NCBI GenBank assembly: GCA_900073065.1
Contig: FJOG01000053.1
Location: forward strand, 20,294 to 80,771
Length of the DNA stretch: 60,478 bases
Reading direction: 5' to 3'
From: Phialocephala subalpina
Lineage: Eukaryota; Ascomycota; Leotiomycetes; Helotiales; Mollisiaceae
Shown: one piece after another, positions 53,222 to 60,478 of the stretch
Position numbering within the stretch: position 1 is the stretch's first letter
Layout of the letters: the number at the start of each line of letters is the position of its first letter
Notes under the pieces: generated by a model
The model's input: the letters and a program-made list of their open reading frames with translations, nothing else
What the model was told of the DNA's origin: nothing
Database searches by the model: none
Translations under genes and position numbers: made by a program

Positions 53222-54505
53222 TCATGCGTCTCTATCCTCTCTCAGAACATCCGCCAAGCCGAATCGAGAAGGCCCCTGAGTTGCTTCTTGCTCATATCCC
53301 GGCGGTTGAGCCCTTTCGCCTTCAGCTGGAGCAGCAGGGGACGCTGCCTCCTCTTCAGGCTGCACATGTTCATGCCCCACATCAGGAACATCGCAAAACC
53401 TATCCGCCCGATCACAGCACTCATTATAGGCTGGCGCTGCTTCTCCAAACCCTGCCACGCGTTCGAATATGCCTTGCCTAATCTGTTGCAACTCCTGCCT
53501 TGAATCTTCCAATCGCCTCGCAGTTTCTTTGAGCTTTGCAAGTCCTGCTTTTTCAACCTCCTTCGCGTGCTCAATAAGCTGCTCCAATCTTGCCTCCGCA
53601 TCGGACAAATTTCTCTGAGAGGCTTCAATGGCAGCGAATAGCCCGGCTCTCGGGTAGCTTCTGCTTTCCTGGATTCTCGCAGACTCCAAACTTGACATTA
53701 GCACGCGATGTTTCCCCATCATGTCTTGGGACAGAGGAAATAGATGCTCGTCCGTTTTCTTCAACGCTTCCAATGCCAACCTGACTGCATTATCGCCCCT
53801 GTCCACATAATAGGTTGCCTGATCCAAAAAGAACCTATTCTCCTCCGCTGAGGTATGCGCGTAGCTAAAGTTACCCTTCGCTCTCCCAACATACGTCTTC
53901 ACGACACCCAGACCATTCTTCGCTTTCCTCGCCTTCTTGATCCATTCTTTCACATTCTCATTTCCTTCCTCTGACTTATAAAAGGTGCTTTCCCTTTCAT
54001 CTTCATCCCCAAATCCAGGAGTCGGGCCTTTGAACAGGCGCTCGTATAGTTTATCGATCTTCTGGTGTGTATCTCCATGGGCCTTCGCGACCTTTTCCAA
54101 CTCCAGTTTGTCCTCCTTTGCTCTCTCCACCTCCGTCTTCAAGATGTCGCACCTCTCCTCAGCTTTACTCTGCGTACCTAACGCAGCGAAGTATTCGCGC
54201 TCTTCGCTCATGGCTTTCGCTTCGAATTTCGCGAGCATTTTTGTCGCGCGGTAGAACCATTTCTTCGTCACTGAGTCTCGAAGCTTTTTATGCGACTTGA
54301 ACTTGATATCCGTTTGTGTCTTAAGTGAATCTAGAACCGAGTTCTGTTCTGTCAAGGAAGTCTCGAGGCGGTCGAGGTGGATGAGGTGCGCCGCATAGAG
54401 AGAGGGTGCTTCGGATGTTTTGGCGAGGGTATTGAGGAGGTCCGAATTTTCGGATGCGGCGTTGAAGACTGCGTCGCGGATTGCTTCTGGAGTCAGTGTC
54501 GCCAT
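53222..54505 (-). CDS. Coiled-coil fungal protein, 427 aa
   Basis: A single exon from ATG 54505. Residues 30-165 and 270-345 are long charged helices with heptad character (SLTEQNSVLDSLKTQTDIKF; ARLEQLIEHAKEVEKAGLAK). A conserved-looking middle segment contains AHTSAEENRFFLDQATYYVD. The C-terminal 60 residues are Pro/Glu/Ala-rich and probably disordered. No signal peptide, membrane span or enzyme motif is seen. I do not recognise a named family; a scaffold-like cytosolic role is inferred from composition only. Confidence 0.7.
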   Translation of the reverse strand: MATLTPEAIRDAVFNAASENSDLLNTLAKTSEAPSLYAAHLIHLDRLETSLTEQNSVLDSLKTQTDIKFKSHKKLRDSVTKKWFYRATKMLAKFEAKAMSEEREYFAALGTQSKAEERCDILKTEVERAKEDKLELEKVAKAHGDTHQKIDKLYERLFKGPTPGFGDEDERESTFYKSEEGNENVKEWIKKARKAKNGLGVVKTYVGRAKGNFSYAHTSAEENRFFLDQATYYVDRGDNAVRLALEALKKTDEHLFPLSQDMMGKHRVLMSSLESARIQESRSYPRAGLFAAIEASQRNLSDAEARLEQLIEHAKEVEKAGLAKLKETARRLEDSRQELQQIRQGIFERVAGFGEAAPAYNECCDRADRFCDVPDVGHEHVQPEEEAASPAAPAEGERAQPPGYEQEATQGPSRFGLADVLREDRDA

Positions 54506-54892
54506 TGGTTCTCCTGTGGTAAAGGGTTCAGATCTGCAGTCTGGTTGGCCGATTGACGTTCCAGACAGTGTTAAGTGAGGGACAAGAGAGGGGATATTTA
54601 AAAAACACGAAACTCAAATAGAGCTGAAAATGACGAAGGTTGACAGATAATGTCTGGCTTCTCTCTCGAACTAGCTGTCAGATTCCAACGAATTGGCTTA
54701 CCTTATTGGCTGTGCCCGTGCTGCGGCTGTGGCTGGTGGCATTGATGTGGAATCATCAGTCACGTGAAGTCAGACCGTATAAGCGAGCCCCTGAGTCAGC
54801 CCCTTTCCTTTGTATGTAGTACGAGAGAGAATCAGTACAGCTCAGTGGCTGCATCCAGACAGACATTGCTTTTCATTCAAAAGTCTAACGAT

Positions 54893-56090
54893 TCAACGTG
54901 AAGGGAAAGGAAAATCCTTCATCGGGTGAGAATTCTCACGGGATTGACTTTTCAGAGATTGCCCGCCAGCTCCTTGTCCGCTGAGCGCATCCATAAATGA
55001 AGCGTCTTCTGTGTCCTCGATCCGATAGATGTATTTCGACCCACTGGCCTTTTCGTTCTTCAGATTTTGCAATCCACCTGGAATTACTTCAAACGGATGT
55101 CCCTTCAACCTCCCGTCTTCCAAAAGCCGACCCAAATACCGCGACCAGATATACCCAAAGTCCTTGTGTATGGAATGGACCTGAACAACAGCGCTGTTGT
55201 AAGCTTTCACACCAGGTGGGTATTTAAAGTTTCCCTTGTCCCTAGCAAATAGTCTCGTAGGTAGCGCGGTACTGATTGTGCCACCATTCGGATCGAGAAA
55301 TCGAAGAGTAGTTTCCAGCGTCCCGTTCTCGCTGATGGCGTCGAAGACATTGGGAACTTTGCTGCTGAGACGTTCTTTCGCAAGGACTTCTTCAACAGCC
55401 GCGACGAGCACATCCTCGCCATCCCGGTAGTCGATCACATAGTCGGCCAAGGTCTTTGCAAACTCTTGGGCTCGGCCTGCAATTCCGATGATGGGACTGA
55501 AGCCGGAGAGTCGAGAATATTTCGCGGCAAAGGCACCAACCGCTGATGTGACACCGTAGATCAGAATTGGCACCTTCTCTTCGCCACTGTCTGCAGGCTC
55601 TTTGAGCATGTAAAGTGCTGGAAGTTTCATGTCGACGAATAAGGCAATGGCTGCCGTGAGACTCGCAAGTGGAATCGTGGCAGCCTCTTCGAAAGATACG
55701 TTATGTGGAAGGTGGAAAGTCGTCCAGTCCGGAGCAACCGCATACTCTGCAAAACTGCCGTTCTTTGTTCCCACCTCATGAAAAGCGGCTACACGGTCGC
55801 CTGTTTTGAATTCATACACGTCTTTACCAACCGAATAGACAATGCCGGCAATGTCATCGCCACTATTGTGGGAATTGTTCTTCCTATCCAGAATGTAAGC
55901 ATCAATGATTTCAATGGACGCTCGAAGGGATGATGAGGAGGACATACCATAGAGGATATTTCCAGTCCTTTGGGTTTGTTCCAGAAACTTTGACTTGAAT
56001 GATAACCTCCCTGGCCTGCGGGTCAGGAATTGGGGTGTGTATGATGTCGACCGCCTCGATAGAGCTCTGTACAATGACTTGCTTAGGCAT
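54893..56090 (-). CDS. Medium-chain dehydrogenase/reductase (zinc-free enoyl-reductase type)
   Basis: Exon 1 is 56090-55948, the intron 55947-55884 and exon 2 55883-54893, giving 377 aa. The GroES-like N-terminal domain has VSGTNPKDWKYPLW, GDDIAGIVYSVGKDVYEFKTGDRVAAF and NGSFAEYAVAPDWTTFHLP. The Rossmann domain opens ILIYGVTSAVGAFAAKYSRL. The structural and catalytic zinc cysteines of classical alcohol dehydrogenases are absent, so it is an NAD(P)H quinone- or enoyl-reductase type, close to the trans-acting reductases found beside fungal secondary-metabolite genes. The partner and substrate are unknown. It is divergent from a Zn2Cys6 regulator gene, which may control it. Confidence 0.85.
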
Positions 56091-56663
56091 GGTGAAGATG
56101 CAAGTGTGTTCGTGCCTCAACGCTCTTCGTCTATGGGTCTTGGGTGGTTGCGGAGACTTGTTTGCCGATGAACGACATGATATTGGAGAAGCTATTTAAG
56201 CTTATCCATTGCCCAATTTCGTCCATGATTGTGTAAGATAACCTCAAGTCCACGGACGTCCGCTTTCGGGTAGCTTGACTTAGCCATGCGGGATCCGGTG
56301 TTAGCATGCAATTAATCAAAGCCCGCCAACAGCCTCCTTCGACGCGCCAGTAGCTATGCTCAATGCGTGGTACCGTCTTGAGGTATTCTTGCATTGGGAA
56401 AGGTTGGGTAGTGTTTCTGGTTATCAAGCTTCATCGGCGTTAAGCTTAAATCCATCGCTTCCTGTGTGGTGTTGTCCAATGAATTGTGTTCGGGCGTCCG
56501 CGGAGCTGCTTAGCGTCAGGTGACACCTTCCCTATCGTGAAATTCTGGCAGGCTCATTCGGAGGCCTCGAGCTGTGCAACACCTCCGCGGATCTCTACCA
56601 AGTCTCCCTTCTCTGCCTTGTTCGCATCCCTCAAGTTTGTGCCGTATTGCTTTGCATTTGAGC

Positions 56664-58884
56664 ATGCAGAGAAACAGGGCTAGAGTCCGTCCAGATCCGG
56701 TCTCATGTCAATCATGTCGGTCAAAGAAAATAAAATGCAATCGAGTTAATCCATGCTCGAATTGCACAGCTCGTAGGATAACCTGCAACTTCCTAGTTCC
56801 ACCACAAGCTCAGGCAGACACCACTTCTACGCTTCAAGGCAACACAGACCTTCGAGCACGCATTGAGCTACTAGAGTCGACCGTACTAAATCAGGCACGC
56901 TCTGCCGAGACTCTTCAGAATCAAGTCTCAGGCGACAACTCTGTTAGCAACCAACAGCATCTTCACCCCCGTTCGGAAAATGTGCCTGCAGCCAACGACC
57001 ACCAACAACGAGATCGAGAGTTACGTCTGCTTCAGAATATCGGAACAAGAGAGGATTCCCTCGTACGTGATTCATATCTCAGTCTATTCCACTCTTTGCT
57101 ATCCCACACTCATTATGTTAATAATGGACAGCTTCCTCGCTTGTCAAATGGCCTCACCTTCAAATTGAAATCCACGGGCGAGATTTTGGAGAGACAACCT
57201 CAGCCGGTCTCGGCCTCAGATGACAATGGGATGAATGGCACACTCGTGACATTCCCATTCTACAAGATGGCGGCCTTGCTCCTCGAGAACTACGAATCCA
57301 ATGTGGACCATCTGTGCTGCATACTAAACATCCCAACAGTCCGGTCCCTCATGAAGACTTTCTACCTTAGGCTCCATCAAAACGAATCCGTTCTACCTGG
57401 TCAAGCTGCACTGCTGCTTTCTCTTTTCACTCTTGCTGCATATTTTTATCAACCCTTCGACGGATCCGAAGTAGCTACCACTAAACGAGATGTCATCCAC
57501 CTCTCCAAGATTCTAGGTAAAGGTGCGTTGGATTTGCTTGACTACACGCGGCGAAATACCTCAGGTACAATGGAGGATGTTCAAGCCACTATACTCATGT
57601 CATACGTTTCCTATCACCTCGATGGTTTCTCTGCACGAGGGCGTCTTTTGTCGACGGCTGCGGCTTCACTGGCTCGAGAACTTCAGTTGCATCGATTGGA
57701 CGCCGACAACGAGTCAATTTCTGTAGATAAACAGACAAGCGCTCGCTATTTGATGGATCGTGAAATCAAACGGAGGGTATTTTGGCATATAGCGTCAACG
57801 GACTGGTGAGTGGTAGCTGCTTTTCCAAAATTTGCATATTGCTTACTTGCCTTTCAGGCTCTTGTCGACCGTTTCTGGTCCGCAAGAAGGCACATACTTC
57901 ATTCATCCGAATCATGTGGATGTCAAAGTGCCTAAAGACTGCACAGATGATGACCTTGTCCTGGGCGAGGAGAATCAGGGATCTCACCCAACTAGCATGA
58001 CATACTTTCTCGAACGACTCCGCCTCGCACATCTGTCCCGTGAAATGGCCGATAGAGTGCCTTTAGACACACACAAGCTCATGCATATGCCATACGAGCA
58101 AGTCATCGCCCTGGACAAAATGCTTCAAGATTACCTTGAGAGCCTGCCCTTCTTCTTCAAACTCGATGCTGAAAGCCGCAGAAGAAGCAAACCACTCGAG
58201 ATCATCTATCACAAGATCCCTGTCTCGCGATACTGTACCTCAATAGAAGCACACAGCAGACGATTCAAGCTTCATCAGCGATTTCTCCTTCGACAGTCCG
58301 TGGACCCACGGTATGTTTATTCAAGACGAGCGTGTCTGGAATCCGCACGTGCGGTAATTCATGCATACGAAGATCTCCAAGAGCACGATTATCCATCAAC
58401 CAAGCCAGAATTCATGGGGATAGCCATGCATTTCACACATCTTGCTCTAGTGGTCATGATCATGGACCTCTGCTTCAATAGAGAACAAGCAGACGAAGAA
58501 GAAATCAAAGCGGAGGTTAAGACAGCCTTGAAAATGTTCGAGGATACTAGCAACCCCTCTCCGCTGCCAGGCCGATTCTTGAGCTCGCTGAGTGACGTTT
58601 TGCTAAAACACGAAGTACATCTTACCGATCCGACAAGTAATAATGTCACTGTTGCCGGGTTCGCCGAAGAGATGATCCTTGATACTCCAAACACTTGCAA
58701 CCCTCTCGACGAAGACCAAATACAATTTCCCCAACTTGGACTCGACATGCAAGACCCAAGCGTTACCCTCGACGCTAGCGCTTCCTTCGACGAGTTTTGG
58801 CAGAACGCAATGCAAAGCGAGCACGATCTTGATTCACATGCGTGGGATGATTTATTCTCCGGCCTCGATTCACGTCATATTTAA
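56664..58884 (+). CDS. Zn2Cys6 transcription factor
   Basis: Exon 1 is 56664-57805, the intron 57806-57857 and exon 2 57858-58884, giving 722 aa. The zinc cluster is near the start: Cys15, Cys18, Cys25, Cys31, Cys34 and Cys41 (CQSCRSKKIKCNRVNPCSNCTARRITC in two parts). A leucine-rich linker (LRARIELLESTVLNQ) follows, and the fungal middle homology region runs from about 190 to 560 (ARELQLHRLDADNES; REIKRRVFWHIASTDWLLS). The C-terminus is acidic with aromatic residues, as in activation domains. The start at 56664 is chosen because the frame further upstream has no ATG. The divergent MDR reductase gene is 573 bp away and is a candidate target. Confidence 0.88.
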
Positions 58885-60330
58885 TGCTAGTATTAAATAA
58901 TTATTCGCGAAGCGATCGTTCAACATATGGTCGTAGGGCTCATATTAAGCATTTGCACGGATGTTAAATTTTTAAAAATGCCCTGCTACGGTCGTAATTA
59001 CATGCTCCTAATTGTACATCCAAAATAGAGCCAAAACGCTACACATATGTTCAAAATACCATGATAACTCGTGAACTACGTTTTCCCAACGGACTAGTCG
59101 AAATGGAGCGACAGAAAGCATTGCGAAAATTCGAATATGCCATGCTAAACTCACGCGAGATCCAAGACAAATCAGCCATCCAGGCTATTACGTTGTACCC
59201 AAGAACTCAGCTAACTCATCCCCTAATTGTGCCTTCGGTACCATACCGTTTTTACGAGTTGTATCCTCATGAGGTTGATGTGCGCGACTATACAGTTTTC
59301 CCCAATTTCTGTACATTTCGTAAAGGACATCCTTCCATTCGCAACCTCCGCCTATGTAGCTAGCTATTTGTTCATAAGTTGTTCCACTGGGTTGTTTGGG
59401 TTTGCCTTGCGATCATCGGCCTCTTCGAGCTACAGCGATAACTTGTCTCGGTTGGCTTGGGTCCAAAGGAATCTCTGATTTGTATTCTGTTTAGACTTAG
59501 AGTTGATTTGTTGATACTTGATCTAGACTTGGACGATTTAAGAATCACAATGATAATGGTTTAGAAAAGTATAGAACGACGATAGCATTTTCTTTTATGC
59601 TTTTCCATACTCCCTTGCGAGTAACAATATAATTGCGCTTGAATAACATTAAAGCAATGAATCAGAACTGAGCTTCAACGACTGCCATAGTCGTTAGCTT
59701 TACTCTATACTCCTCTCGACTCTTCACGAGGGTTCAATTTGTCTATGGTACACCCCGAAAGAGCCCCGCCCCCCCCCCCCCAAAAAAACTCTAGCTATCG
59801 ATATTGGGCTCTCAAGACAAGAATTTCAAGAGAGAGGGTGTTATAAGTACCCTCTCCTCTGCTCCAGAATGAAGTTCAATCAGAGCATAGCAATCTTGTG
59901 GTCACGGTGAATTCGCCAACCCACCACCGGTTTCTTGCAAAGTAGAACTCAAGCATCGCGAAACTGAACTGGATATGAAGTATCAAAGCTTATTTCTGAT
60001 TTCTCAACTTCCCAGATTTAGGCATGAAAATCACATCACCTTCATTGTCATCTCCCACACTACTATTATCCCCAGCTTTCCAACCTTTACCCCTCTCCGG
60101 GAGAGCTCCCTATTCCCAGCCCCGACCCCTAGATATTCACAAGTTGTCCCTCCTCCCGGGACACGAAGCAAACCCTCCGACTATCAGCGGGCCATCAACT
60201 CCTTGTGTTCAGAATTCTTGTTTTTCTCCAGCTCCTTTACCTTTGGCTTTATATATAGAATTGCGTATTTATACCCACTGTAAGCAATTCGTGTATTTAT
60301 TTCCCGATTTATATATAAAACCAAATTGCG
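58885..60330. other. Intergenic; no supported gene
   Basis: Frames at 59061-59363 and 59975-60344 are open but featureless. There is a long homopolymer C tract near 59768-59781 followed by an A run. Composition turns AT-rich towards the end. Confidence 0.5.
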
Positions 60331-60478
60331 TTTGCGGGATTTAGTTTAGGATTTAATATTTAATATAATGAAATAAAAAAAGGATATATATATTTGAGAA
60401 TTATATGAAAAATATAATTTTTTTTTTTATTAATTATAAAAATAATTAAAGCGAAAGGAATAATATTAATATAAAAAT
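60331..60478. repeat. AT-rich, RIP-like DNA (right edge)
   Basis: Nearly pure A/T sequence resembling the left edge of the window; it marks the border of the gene-rich block. Confidence 0.65.

Noticed and set aside
1..60478. CRISPR arrays, bacterial operons, insertion sequences, rRNA genes
   Set aside because: None was seen. The only regular array (25546-25863) has four diverged long-period copies and lies in a eukaryotic context.

Overview
The window looks like filamentous ascomycete (Pezizomycotina) nuclear DNA, probably Leotiomycetes/Helotiales; the class is inferred from overall protein flavour, not from a search. Support for a fungus: compact genes with 45-65 nt introns (GTRNGT donors, CTAAC/CTGAC branch sites), a fungal DNA polymerase delta, two Zn2Cys6 regulators, intron-bearing tRNA genes, and AT-rich, repeat-mutated (RIP-like) DNA at both ends (1-240 and about 60330-60478). 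A gene-rich block therefore lies between two AT-rich islands. There is one 362-base run of N (35508-35869).

Layout. 1-6300: mostly decayed sequence with two hypothetical genes and two broken copies of a small IBR/RING2-type zinc-finger gene. 6.4-15.7 kb: housekeeping block with a membrane-anchored coiled-coil protein, a rhomboid protease, two tandem small-subunit serine palmitoyltransferase-like genes and POL3. 17.4-22.4 kb: a locally duplicated array of tRNA or tRNA-like genes paired with Gfd2/YDR514C-like DEDDh exonuclease genes. 22.8-32 kb: a 2OG-Fe(II) oxygenase, allantoicase, an APC permease, a nucleoside hydrolase and a dihydropyrimidinase, which reads as a purine/pyrimidine nitrogen-scavenging neighbourhood with GATA-rich promoters; a four-copy 88-95 bp tandem repeat separates two of the genes. 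32.4-42 kb: a secreted FAD oxidase, a surface protein interrupted by the N gap, a lysine-rich nuclear-type protein, tRNA-Gln(CTG), a small membrane protein, tRNA-Ser(CGA) and a VOC/glyoxalase-like gene ending in a perfect 250 bp tandem duplication. 42-44.8 kb: three broken copies of a small-protein family.

45.0-53.1 kb is the most interesting region: a candidate fungal phosphonate-catabolism cluster. It has a PhyH-family Fe(II)/2OG dioxygenase (PhnY-like), then, divergently, one gene that appears to fuse a PhnZ-like HD diiron oxygenase to a PhnA-like phosphonoacetate hydrolase, then a Zn2Cys6 regulator and a divergent PHO84/GIT1-type transporter. The PhnZ part keeps all six metal ligands and the Tyr/Glu gate pair. 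The PhnA part keeps the Thr nucleophile and both metal sites. The two divergent promoters of the cluster carry three CGG-N8-CCG inverted triplets, the type of site Zn2Cys6 proteins bind. The proposed logic is import by the transporter, hydroxylation by the PhyH enzyme, oxidative C-P cleavage by the HD domain and hydrolytic C-P cleavage of phosphonoacetate by the PhnA domain, under the cluster's own regulator.

53.2-58.9 kb: a coiled-coil protein, an MDR-type oxidoreductase and a second Zn2Cys6 regulator; beyond this I see no supported gene. Exon boundaries were read by eye and checked for codon phase; no database search was possible.
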